Positions 1-7,525 of a DNA stretch of 12,110 nt are shown here, piece after piece. Source of the DNA: Candidatus Izemoplasma sp. (GTDB lineage: Bacteria > Bacillota_I > Bacilli_A > Izemoplasmatales > Izemoplasmataceae); the NCBI GenBank assembly GCA_029939615.1, contig JAOZSP010000006.1, forward strand, positions 13,027-25,136, in the 5' to 3' direction. The position numbers were made by a program, and so were the translations under genes. Positions within the stretch are counted from its first letter, which is position 1, and each line of letters starts with the position of its first letter. Below the pieces are notes generated by a model. The model did no database searches. It was not told the origin of the DNA and saw only the letters and a list, made by a program, of their open reading frames with translations.

Positions 1-1260
1 TACCCCATTAACACTAAAAGATCCAACAATTGCAAGATGAGCCATATGTACTCTATCATATGAAATAATAGCTAATTTAGTAATCTTATCTTGTGGATAA
101 TCTCTCTTTATTAATTCAGCGCAAAATCTTCTATTGATTTCCTCAACAATTTGATAGATACGTGGTAATACTGGTCTAAATACATCGACATGCCATTTTT
201 CTAAAGCTTCTGACAAAATTGTATGATTAGTATAAGCACAAGTATTAGTAGTAATATCCCACGCAGTATCCCAAGGTAAATTATAGTCATCTACTAACAA
301 TCTCATCATTTCAGGAATAACAAGCGATGGATGTGTATCGTTTATCTGTATTGTAATTTTTGAAGGTAATGATTTCAAATCGCCATATTTCTTAAAGTGG
401 TTCTTAATAATTCCTCTAACCCCGGCAGCACTAAAAAAGTACTGTTGCTTAATCCTTAAAATTTTACCCTCTTTTGTTGCATCGTCAGGATACAAGAAAC
501 CACTAATTTTTCTTATTTCAGTATCATATTCAAATGCATCTTTATCAGCCGGACGTATATCTGTAGGTTCGGCATTCCAAAGACGCAAATGAGTAACAAT
601 CCCATTATCATTTCCAACTACAGGAACATCATATGGAACAGCATTAATCATTTCATTTGGGTGATAGACAGCATTTCCGTCAACAAAAGTAACATATCCT
701 CCAAAAGGTATTTTAATACTTTCTTCTTCTTTTCTAACTTCCCAAACACATCCGTCTTTTAGCCAATCATCAGGTTTTTCCACTTGATACCCGTCTTTTA
801 TTTTTTGCTCAAAAAGACCATAACGATATCTGATTCCGTTACCATAACCAGGATATCCTATTGAAGCTATCGAATCTAAAAAACAAGCAGCTAATCTTCC
901 AAGCCCACCGTTTCCAAGTCCAGCATCACTTTCATAATGTTCAATTTCATTTAAATCAAGACCTTCGATATTAAATCCTTTTTCAACTACGTTTCTAAGT
1001 CCTAAATTCATAATGTTGTTAGTAATTAAACGACCCATTAAAAACTCCATAGAAAAGTAATAAACTTCTTTATACTCACCATTATTAAGTTTTTTATTAG
1101 TTGCTAGCCAATTATCAGCAATAACCTCAGAAACCATTTCTCCTAATACGTTATATTTTTGTCTTATACTAGCATTTTTTAATTCAACTATATATCTTTT
1201 TCCTATACGAGTTTTAAACTCGTTTAAGAATGTATTTTCATCTTTAAAGTATGCATTCAT
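1..1260 (-). CDS. glgP: Glycogen/alpha-glucan phosphorylase, N-terminal 420 residues (3' end off the window)
   Basis: This GT35 enzyme uses phosphate to release glucose-1-phosphate from the non-reducing ends of glycogen in the cytoplasm, with PLP as cofactor. The frame is open for 420 codons from the ATG at 1260 to the window edge. Visible family signatures are DAGLGNGGLGRLAACFLDS (residues 112-130), the GYPGYGNGIRYRYGLFEQ stretch just after it, RLWNAEP (226-232), INDTHPSLVIPE (306-317), AYTNHTILSEALEKW (342-356) and the start of the conserved VNGV motif at the cut edge. Family members are about 800 residues, so roughly half is present and the PLP-binding lysine is not visible. The start is supported by AGGAG at 1269-1273, 8 nt upstream. 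It follows glgD-glgA by 73 bp, the only real gap in the window, and probably has its own promoter there. Maltodextrin phosphorylase cannot be excluded from sequence alone, but the glg context favours glycogen. Confidence 0.97.
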   Translation of the reverse strand, partial: MNAYFKDENTFLNEFKTRIGKRYIVELKNASIRQKYNVLGEMVSEVIADNWLATNKKLNNGEYKEVYYFSMEFLMGRLITNNIMNLGLRNVVEKGFNIEGLDLNEIEHYESDAGLGNGGLGRLAACFLDSIASIGYPGYGNGIRYRYGLFEQKIKDGYQVEKPDDWLKDGCVWEVRKEEESIKIPFGGYVTFVDGNAVYHPNEMINAVPYDVPVVGNDNGIVTHLRLWNAEPTDIRPADKDAFEYDTEIRKISGFLYPDDATKEGKILRIKQQYFFSAAGVRGIIKNHFKKYGDLKSLPSKITIQINDTHPSLVIPEMMRLLVDDYNLPWDTAWDITTNTCAYTNHTILSEALEKWHVDVFRPVLPRIYQIVEEINRRFCAELIKRDYPQDKITKLAIISYDRVHMAHLAIVGSFSVNGV

Positions 1261-1284
1261 AAACACCACTCCTATTCAATTTGT

Positions 1285-1293
1285 ATTATACCA
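1285..1293 (-). promoter_or_regulatory. Extended -10 promoter for glgP
   Basis: On the minus strand the gap upstream of glgP contains TGGTATAAT, a perfect -10 hexamer (1285-1290) preceded by the TGn extension. No good -35 lies 16-18 nt upstream, which is tolerated by extended -10 promoters. A start near 1278 would give a leader of about 18 nt that carries the AGGAG ribosome site. It would let glgP be expressed separately from glgB-C-DA. This is inferred from motif only. Confidence 0.5.
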
Positions 1294-1298
1294 AAGTA

Positions 1299-1327
1299 AT
1301 AACGGTATTCATCACTGAAACCGTTAT
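1299..1327 (-). terminator. Palindrome between glgD-glgA and glgP (weak terminator or operator)
   Basis: The 8-bp arms ATAACGGT (1299-1306) and ACCGTTAT (1320-1327) are perfect inverted repeats. The stem can extend by 3 bp (TTC/GAA) past a one-base bulge, closing a 6-nt loop. It begins 6 nt after the glgD-glgA stop codon, where a terminator would sit. On the minus strand, however, it is followed by TACTTTGG rather than a run of Ts, so it is a poor intrinsic terminator. It also lies directly upstream of the glgP -10 and overlaps a cre-like site, so it may be an operator or an mRNA 3'-end stabiliser. The structure is seen; the role is inferred. Confidence 0.45.
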
Positions 1328-1329
1328 CT
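1316..1329 (+). promoter_or_regulatory. cre-like (CcpA-type) site upstream of glgP
   Basis: The sequence TGAAACCGTTATCT matches the Bacillota catabolite-responsive element consensus TGWAANCGNTNWCA at every specified position except the last (T for A). It lies about 40-50 nt upstream of the predicted glgP start site and shares bases with the right arm of the local palindrome. Carbon-catabolite control of glycogen breakdown would make biological sense. The evidence is one motif match in an AT-rich background, and no ccpA gene is visible here. Confidence 0.35.
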
Positions 1330-1333
1330 TAAA

Positions 1334-3745
1334 TTAATTTTCTAAAACAGCTCGATAAAGTTCAATATAGCGAGACGCAGAACGTTTTAAACTATTATCT
1401 GATTTCATAGCTCTTTTCATTAGCATTTTCCATATTTCTTTATCAAAATTAAAAATATGATATGCTTCAATAATTGTATTTTTTAACTCTTTTGCATCAT
1501 AATTGTAAAACTTAAACCCATTCCCTTTTTTTGTTAGATGATCATATTTAAATATTGTATCAGCTAGTCCTCCGGTGTCTCTCACTATTGGCAAAGTACC
1601 ATATCTCAAAGCAATCATTTGTCCTAGTCCACAAGGTTCAAATCTTGAAGGCATTAAAAATACATCACTACCAGCATAAATATAATTAGGAATAGTTGCA
1701 TCATATCCGAGATTTAGTTTAATCTTATCCGGAAATTTTGCCTCTAATTTAAGTAGTTCTTCTTCATACTTTTTGTCTCCAGTTCCAAGTAAAACAAACT
1801 GTAGATCATATTTACTGAAAATTTCATCAAAACTATGAAGAATTAGATCAAATCCTTTTTGTTCAACTATTCTTGTTACCATACCAATAACTAAAGTTTC
1901 TGGATCCTTTTTTAACCCCATAATTTCTTGTAGATATAGCTTGTTTTTTAGCTTACTTTCAATACTTTCAATACTATAATTATGAAATATTAGTTTATCT
2001 GTCTCAGGATTCAAAGAACTTGATATCCCATTTAATATACCGTAAAATTCACGATCTCTTTTTAGTAGTGAATACGTTAAGTTTTTCCCATAGTATTCAT
2101 ACTTCAATTCTTCTTTATACGTAGGGGAAACAGTCGATAATTTTGTAGCAGTATTTATCCCTATTTCAAGGGCGTTAATATAATCGTCGCGATAAATGAA
2201 ATCAGTAATTCCTAATTTTTTAATGATATCGTTTTTCGCAATTCCTTGATAATCAATATTATGAATTGTAAGAAGTGTTTTTGCATCTTTGTATGGCGAA
2301 TTATTTAATAATAATGGTATTAAACTAGTATGCCAGTCATGAATATGAATAACATCAAACGGTTCAAACTCCTCTAACATTTCAACGGCAACCTTATTAA
2401 AAAATGTAAATCTTTCAACATCATTTTTTAATCCGTACACATTATCATAATCAAAGAAATCATGACTCTCTATGAAATAGTGTTTTACCTTTTTATAAAT
2501 ATAACTATAAACTCTTATGTGATAATTGGTCGAATTAAAAACAATATTGCGACCTTCTCCTCGTTTTAAACTTTCTTGGAAAGTATCCTTTATTTTCTTA
2601 TATAGAGGAATTATTACTGTAATGTCATGACCTAAACGAGCTAAATTACGGCTTAAAGATCCAATAACATCCGCTAATCCACCTGTTTTTATAAATGGAT
2701 AAGATTCACTAGCTACAAAGAGAATTCTCATTTTCTCAATATTTGATACAACTTGTTCTTTTTGTGTAATATATGGGTTTCTTAGACCACCTGTAATAAG
2801 TGTATCCTTTTTTACAACTGTTTGTTTATCAATGATTGCATACTCAATATGAGCATTTTCTTCAATAAAACTACGCGCCATTATATAACTATTTTTAATT
2901 ATTGCACCTTTTTTTATAATTACATTTCTACCAATAATACTATTAATTACTGTTCCATCAACAATACTACCACTTGAGACCATACTATTATTTATTTTAG
3001 CATTAGTTAGATATTTAGCAGGTGGAGCTGATTTTTGTTTCGAGAAAACTGGACGATCAGGTTGGAAAATACTACTACCAATATCAAAACGCAGCATATC
3101 TAGATTAGATTTTAGATAATTAAACGTATCAGTAATGCTTCTTGTATAATTCTTATGTTTATATATACTAATTTTTAGATTTGGTGCTTTTTCAACTAAA
3201 TCTATAACTGTTCTATACTCTAAAGTATCATAAGCCATAATATATTCTAATAGTAAAGACTTTTTAAGTAAGAACGTTTTTAAACGAATATTTTCATGCA
3301 TCACTTCTGTAATGTCAGCATTCTTTTCAATGTGTTCTTCTAGAACTATATTAAAATCAATATTCCACACAATATTTGGAGCAGTTATAATCGCATATTC
3401 TTGCTTCGAACGCTTAAAATATTCAATATGATCATACATTCTTTGGAATGTAATCATATTTCCAGGTAAGATATATTGGTTCTTCGGAGGTAAGATAAAT
3501 AGTCCATCTCTTCTTCGATCTAAATTCCATCTTTTTCCACTACCAATATGATCTTGAAGACTTCTATAATTCCCATATGGAAAAATAGCAACATTAATAA
3601 TATCACTATTACTCATATTAGATAGAGTAAAATCAATCAATCTAAATTTACCAGCAAACGGTAAAGCTCCAGGCATTCTATGAAGTGTTAGTTGTTCAAG
3701 GTTATCTTTAAAAGTAGCATCAACAACCGCTAAAAGATTATTCAT
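1334..3745 (-). CDS. glgD-glgA: GlgD-GlgA fusion: ADP-glucose pyrophosphorylase regulatory subunit joined to glycogen synthase
   Basis: One uninterrupted frame encodes two pathway proteins. Residues 1-338 are a Bacillus-type GlgD: the nucleotidyltransferase fold begins NNLLAVVDAT and continues PFAGKFRLIDFTLSNM (29-44), with a left-handed beta-helix of hexapeptide repeats at about 250-320. The GGRGTRL, GDHxYxMD and EKP motifs of active enzymes are absent, as expected for the non-catalytic GlgD. Residues 339-803 are a complete GT5 glycogen synthase starting MRILFVASES. They carry KTGGL (353-357), HDWH, TIHN, the R...QKG pair (R625, K630), and PSRFEPCGLGQM with the catalytic-type Glu703. Both halves are near normal length, joined by about five residues (SNIEK). 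The ATG at 3745 was chosen because GGTGAT lies 4 nt before it; it overlaps the glgC end by 8 nt. ATG 3751 is an alternative. GlgA adds ADP-glucose to glucan; GlgD pairs with GlgC in Bacillota. The fusion should tether synthase to ADP-glucose production. Confidence 0.93.
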   Translation of the reverse strand: MNNLLAVVDATFKDNLEQLTLHRMPGALPFAGKFRLIDFTLSNMSNSDIINVAIFPYGNYRSLQDHIGSGKRWNLDRRRDGLFILPPKNQYILPGNMITFQRMYDHIEYFKRSKQEYAIITAPNIVWNIDFNIVLEEHIEKNADITEVMHENIRLKTFLLKKSLLLEYIMAYDTLEYRTVIDLVEKAPNLKISIYKHKNYTRSITDTFNYLKSNLDMLRFDIGSSIFQPDRPVFSKQKSAPPAKYLTNAKINNSMVSSGSIVDGTVINSIIGRNVIIKKGAIIKNSYIMARSFIEENAHIEYAIIDKQTVVKKDTLITGGLRNPYITQKEQVVSNIEKMRILFVASESYPFIKTGGLADVIGSLSRNLARLGHDITVIIPLYKKIKDTFQESLKRGEGRNIVFNSTNYHIRVYSYIYKKVKHYFIESHDFFDYDNVYGLKNDVERFTFFNKVAVEMLEEFEPFDVIHIHDWHTSLIPLLLNNSPYKDAKTLLTIHNIDYQGIAKNDIIKKLGITDFIYRDDYINALEIGINTATKLSTVSPTYKEELKYEYYGKNLTYSLLKRDREFYGILNGISSSLNPETDKLIFHNYSIESIESKLKNKLYLQEIMGLKKDPETLVIGMVTRIVEQKGFDLILHSFDEIFSKYDLQFVLLGTGDKKYEEELLKLEAKFPDKIKLNLGYDATIPNYIYAGSDVFLMPSRFEPCGLGQMIALRYGTLPIVRDTGGLADTIFKYDHLTKKGNGFKFYNYDAKELKNTIIEAYHIFNFDKEIWKMLMKRAMKSDNSLKRSASRYIELYRAVLEN

Positions 3746-4868
3746 TAGCATCACCCGTCCCCCATAGAAAATCATTATCAATGACTGTTATTTTATCAAA
3801 TACAAGTTGTGTGTTTGGTAAAATAACGCTATTTTCAATAACTATTGCGTTTTTAAGTACACTATGAGCACCAACTCGAACATTTTGATGAATGATTGAA
3901 TCTCTAACTATACTATGTTCTTCTATTACAACACCACTACTTATAATACTCCGATATATATCGCCATATATTAAACAACCATCACTAATTAAACTATTAC
4001 TAACTGTACATTTTTGAAGGATATGATGCGGTGGTAGATTAGTAGATCTTGTATAAACAGGAAACTCCTTTAATTCATTAAGTCTAAGGAATTGAGGATT
4101 ATCTATTAAATCCATATTTGCGTTATATAAACTTTCAATTGTTCCTACATCTCTAAAATAGCCTTTAAATTTGTATGCAATAATATTCTTTTTTTGTGAT
4201 AAGGCTAAAGGAATAATGTCTTGTCCAAAATCGAAATTGGTTTCTAAATCCTCTTTCAATAACTCATTTAAAATGTTTTTATTGAAAACATAGATTCCCA
4301 TAGATGCTTGTTTCGACTTAGGAAATTCTGGTTTTTCCTCAAAACTTATTACTTGATTTTTATTATTTGTTTCTAAAATCCCATAACGAGATTGGTTATT
4401 AACGACTGTAAAAGTTGATATTGTGATATCCGCTTTTCTTTTAATATGTTCATTGATTAGATTGTTGTAATCCATTTTATAAACATGATCTCCACTCAAT
4501 ATTAAAACGTAGTCTGGGTCGTGTTGCTCAATAAATCTAAAATGTTGTAAGATTGCGTGAGCTGTACCTTTTTGCCATAGTTCACCTGACTGGGATGTGT
4601 ATGGAGTTAAAAAAGCAATTCCTCCTCCATAAATATCTAAATCCCAAGTACTCCCATGACCAATATAGTTCATTAATTCATGAGGTTCATATTGTGTGAT
4701 TATACCACAAGTTAAAATATTTGAGTTTGAGAGATTACTTAAAACAAAATCAATTAACTTATATTTCCCACCAAAAGAAACCGCAGGTTTTGCGGTTGAT
4801 GCGGTAATGTTTTCTAATCTTGTTCCTCTTCCTCCTACCATAACCATGGCAATTACTTGTTTTTTCAT
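3738..4868 (-). CDS. glgC: Glucose-1-phosphate adenylyltransferase (ADP-glucose pyrophosphorylase), catalytic subunit
   Basis: GlgC makes ADP-glucose and pyrophosphate from ATP and glucose-1-phosphate, the committed step of glycogen synthesis. The 376-residue protein has the ATP-binding loop VGGRGTRL (11-18), AKPAVSFGGKYKLIDF (26-41), KGTAHAI (100-106), the metal/catalytic GDHVYKMDY (126-134), the sugar-phosphate motif FEEKP with Lys179, and FRDVGTIES (238-246). A C-terminal beta-helix follows at about 285-360. All motifs missing from the neighbouring GlgD half are intact, so this is the active subunit and GlgD-GlgA its likely partner. The ATG at 4868 is preferred: GGTGAC lies upstream with suitable spacing, and the glgB stop codon ends 1 nt before it (TAATATG). 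Two in-frame GTGs at 4880 and 4877 are part of that ribosome site. Length matches the family. Confidence 0.97.
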   Translation of the reverse strand: MKKQVIAMVMVGGRGTRLENITASTAKPAVSFGGKYKLIDFVLSNLSNSNILTCGIITQYEPHELMNYIGHGSTWDLDIYGGGIAFLTPYTSQSGELWQKGTAHAILQHFRFIEQHDPDYVLILSGDHVYKMDYNNLINEHIKRKADITISTFTVVNNQSRYGILETNNKNQVISFEEKPEFPKSKQASMGIYVFNKNILNELLKEDLETNFDFGQDIIPLALSQKKNIIAYKFKGYFRDVGTIESLYNANMDLIDNPQFLRLNELKEFPVYTRSTNLPPHHILQKCTVSNSLISDGCLIYGDIYRSIISSGVVIEEHSIVRDSIIHQNVRVGAHSVLKNAIVIENSVILPNTQLVFDKITVIDNDFLWGTGDANE

Positions 4869-4869
4869 A

Positions 4870-6729
4870 TTAGTCACCACATTTCAAAATGGTTATTGAT
4901 AATGGACTTAAAACAATTTGAATTGATTGTTTTAAATTGTGTATTTCAATGTCACTTGTAAAGATCTCATCACCATTAAAAATATCACTACCACCATAAA
5001 TATCTTTATCACTATTAATAACTTCATAATATTTTCCTTTTTTCGGTACTCCTAAACGGAAATTATGGTGAACAAGTGGTGTAAGATTTAAAATAACAAT
5101 CACAAAATCGTTTTTATCTTTTGCGTATCTAACAAATGAAAATACAGAATGATCACTATTATTAGAATCAATCCAGCTAAAGCCTTTTTCATTATGATCA
5201 AGTTCATATAATGATTTATTATATTTCACTACTTTATTCATATCACTAATGAATTTTTTTGCGTTGTTATGCATCGGATACTCTAAAAGATTCCAATCAA
5301 GTTCTGTTGAATCTTTCCATTCGTGCATTTGTGCAAATTCTCCACCCATAAATAATAATGTTTTCCCAGGATGTGTAAAAAACAGTCCCATCAAAGCTCT
5401 ATAATTTGCAAATTTTTGCCAGTAATCACCAGGCATTTTATCAACAAGTGATTTTTTTCCATGAACCACTTCATCATGTGATAATGGTAAAACGTAATTT
5501 TCACTAAAAGCATATGTTATTCCAAATGTAATATTATCATGATGATATTTTCGGAAAATTGCGTCTTTTTCAAAATATTCTAATGTATCGTTCATCCAAC
5601 CCATATTCCATTTGTAGTTAAATCCTAATCCACCAAGGTCAACCGGATGTGTCACTTTCGGGAAAGCTGTTGAATCTTCGGCTATTAATAATGCATTATT
5701 AAATTCTTTGAAAACTGAAGTTGATAGTTTTCTTAGAAAAGTTAGTGCACCTTCATTTGTTCCGTGACGTGAATCACCTAAATAGTAAATAATATTAGAT
5801 ACAGCGTCAATTCTAAAGCCATCGACATGGAAGTACTTCATCCAAAAAAGGGCGTTAGAGATTAGGAAACTTTGAACTTCACCTTTTCCTAAATCGAAGT
5901 TAGCTGTTCCCCAAACAACGTTTTCTCGTTTCCATTCTTCATCATATTCATATACTGGTTCTCCATCAAACATATATAACCCATGATCATCACGGCAAAT
6001 ATGTCCAGGTACCCAATCTAATATAACACTAATATTATTTTGATGACATTTATCTATAAAATACATTAAATCTTTAGGTACTCCATATCTAGCTGTTGCA
6101 CTGTAGTAACCTGTTCCTTGATAACCCCAAGATTCATCTAAAGGGTGTTCTGTAACTGGCATTAGTTCAACATGCGAAAACCCATTTTCTAATAAATATG
6201 GTATTAATAAATCAACAAGTTCATTATATTTATGATGAGTACCGTCAGGCTTAGTCATCCATGTTCCTAAATGAAGTTCATATATACTCATTTGTGATTC
6301 ATAAGGATTTTGGTTATCCCTAAAATCCATAAATTTAGAATCACTCCATTGATATCCTTCTAAATCATAAATTTTCGACATTTGTTTAGGTCTATCACCA
6401 CTAAAATATGCATAAGGATCAACCTTATACAGTACTCTTCCATCAAATGTCTTAATTTCATATTTATATTCATTCCATTCTTTTGCATCTTCAACAAAGA
6501 TACTCCAAATTCCTGAATCATCTATTTTTTTTAGATTATGAACCCACGCTTGATAATTATTAAATTGTCCTAAGACGCTTAATTCCTTTGCGTGTGGTGC
6601 ATAAACAGTAAACTGAGTTCCTAATATTTTACCATCTTTATCTTTCTTTAAATGTGCTCCAAAAAGACGATAAGCATCAATTAAATTACCTTGGAAAAAA
6701 TAGTATATATCATCTTTATTTATTTTCAT
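4870..6729 (-). CDS. glgB: 1,4-alpha-glucan branching enzyme
   Basis: GlgB cuts alpha-1,4 chains and rejoins them as alpha-1,6 branches, giving glycogen its structure. This is a 619-residue GH13 enzyme. An N-terminal CBM48-type beta-sandwich (about 20-115, including GTQFTVYAPHA) precedes the barrel. The four GH13 regions are visible: DWVPGH (238-243), DGFRIDAVSN (303-312) with nucleophile Asp308, LLIAEDST (347-354) with acid/base Glu351, and LSHDEVVHGKKS (416-427) with Asp419. YELHLGTW (150-157) and MPVTEHPLDESWGYQ (190-204) are typical of branching enzymes rather than amylases. The ATG at 6729 has a strong GGAGGT 5 nt upstream. It starts 13 nt after recX and is the first gene of the glycogen cluster; a candidate promoter lies inside the recX end. 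Length is within the range of the short Bacillota form. Confidence 0.97.
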   Translation of the reverse strand: MKINKDDIYYFFQGNLIDAYRLFGAHLKKDKDGKILGTQFTVYAPHAKELSVLGQFNNYQAWVHNLKKIDDSGIWSIFVEDAKEWNEYKYEIKTFDGRVLYKVDPYAYFSGDRPKQMSKIYDLEGYQWSDSKFMDFRDNQNPYESQMSIYELHLGTWMTKPDGTHHKYNELVDLLIPYLLENGFSHVELMPVTEHPLDESWGYQGTGYYSATARYGVPKDLMYFIDKCHQNNISVILDWVPGHICRDDHGLYMFDGEPVYEYDEEWKRENVVWGTANFDLGKGEVQSFLISNALFWMKYFHVDGFRIDAVSNIIYYLGDSRHGTNEGALTFLRKLSTSVFKEFNNALLIAEDSTAFPKVTHPVDLGGLGFNYKWNMGWMNDTLEYFEKDAIFRKYHHDNITFGITYAFSENYVLPLSHDEVVHGKKSLVDKMPGDYWQKFANYRALMGLFFTHPGKTLLFMGGEFAQMHEWKDSTELDWNLLEYPMHNNAKKFISDMNKVVKYNKSLYELDHNEKGFSWIDSNNSDHSVFSFVRYAKDKNDFVIVILNLTPLVHHNFRLGVPKKGKYYEVINSDKDIYGGSDIFNGDEIFTSDIEIHNLKQSIQIVLSPLSITILKCGD

Positions 6730-6742
6730 AGTCTACCTCCAT

Positions 6743-7525
6743 CTAGAGATGATTTTTTATGTTTTCGTAATTATACCCTTTTAACATTAATTTCTTAATG
6801 AGTTTATTTTTTTCTTCATAACTATTCAAATCATACTTAAATCCTATTTTTTTTATTTCTTTTTGTAATAACTCATCTTCATCAATCATTGCCTTAATAT
6901 CATCTTTATTTGATAGTAGTGCAGATTCTATAACATTTAAACTAAAGCCTTTGGTAACTAATTTTTGTTTTAATGATAAATATATTTTTTGATATGGTTT
7001 CTTTTGTTTAAATCTTATATCTTTATGAATGATTTGATAGATTTTATCATATTCTATGTTTTCATTATACTTCTTAAGTTGCTCATCAATCAAATCAAAA
7101 TGAATTCCCTTTTTAATCAGTTTGTCTTTTATATATCTTGGTCCTACTAAATCATATTCGATTTTTTGATTAACGTATTCTGTAACATAGTATTTATCAT
7201 TTAAATACTTATTTAATTTTAACTCAGATACTATTTTATTTATTAGTGCTTCATTTTTCGTATCCTTTTTTAAATGTTTTTTTACCTCACTAATTGAGCG
7301 CATCTGATAACTAATAAAATTAATAGCTTTTAAGTATAGTAGTTCATACTCGTTATCTTTAATGATTCTTTTATATTCTTCTGTTGATAGTAAGTCCTTA
7401 GTTAAAAGATTATATTTAATAATAGTATTCTCAGTTATTATATGTTGTTCAACTGTGCCTTGTTTAGATATTTCAATAATGTAGGTATCATTTTTTCGTT
7501 TTTTTAGACTTGCAACTTTAATCAT
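6743..7525 (-). CDS. recX: RecX family regulatory protein
   Basis: RecX proteins bind RecA filaments and modulate recombination and the SOS response. The 260-residue product is close to the length of B. subtilis RecX (about 264). The diagnostic helical pattern is visible: LKAINFISYQMRSISEVKKHL (65-85, the RSxxE core), the LKLNKYLNDKYYVTEYV stretch near 102-118, then GPRYIKDKLIKKGI (128-141). Further three-helix repeats run to the end. It is Lys/Ile/Asn-rich and divergent, as RecX usually is. The ATG at 7525 overlaps the protease stop by 8 nt (ATGATTAA). No clear Shine-Dalgarno precedes it, suggesting translational coupling. recA is not in the window and a link to the downstream glycogen genes is not evident. 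Stop codon is TAG. Confidence 0.88.
   Translation of the reverse strand: MIKVASLKKRKNDTYIIEISKQGTVEQHIITENTIIKYNLLTKDLLSTEEYKRIIKDNEYELLYLKAINFISYQMRSISEVKKHLKKDTKNEALINKIVSELKLNKYLNDKYYVTEYVNQKIEYDLVGPRYIKDKLIKKGIHFDLIDEQLKKYNENIEYDKIYQIIHKDIRFKQKKPYQKIYLSLKQKLVTKGFSLNVIESALLSNKDDIKAMIDEDELLQKEIKKIGFKYDLNSYEEKNKLIKKLMLKGYNYENIKNHL
6770..6798 (-). promoter_or_regulatory. Candidate promoter for the glgB-C-DA genes inside the 3' end of recX
   Basis: On the minus strand TTAAGA (6793-6798, four of six matches to the -35 consensus), a 17-nt spacer and a perfect TATAAT (6770-6775) precede glgB. Transcription would begin near 6763, giving a leader of about 35 nt with the GGAGGT site. The TATAAT falls on Tyr-Asn codons of recX in an AT-rich genome, so a chance match is quite possible. 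Confidence 0.35.

Noticed and set aside
1261..1333. Riboswitch or small RNA in the glgD-glgA/glgP gap
   Set aside because: At 73 bp with a single hairpin, a promoter and a ribosome site, there is no room for a known riboswitch fold and no expression platform.
3746..3781. Upstream ATG at 3781 as the glgD-glgA start
   Set aside because: The 12 extra residues (MIMIFYGG...) have no counterpart in GlgD and are encoded by the ribosome-site region and glgC end; ATG 3745 (or 3751) fits the GlgD N-terminus.
4696..4899. 67-residue plus-strand open frame
   Set aside because: It is antisense to the well-conserved start of glgC and end of glgB, has no plausible ribosome site or family resemblance, and is a shadow of those genes.
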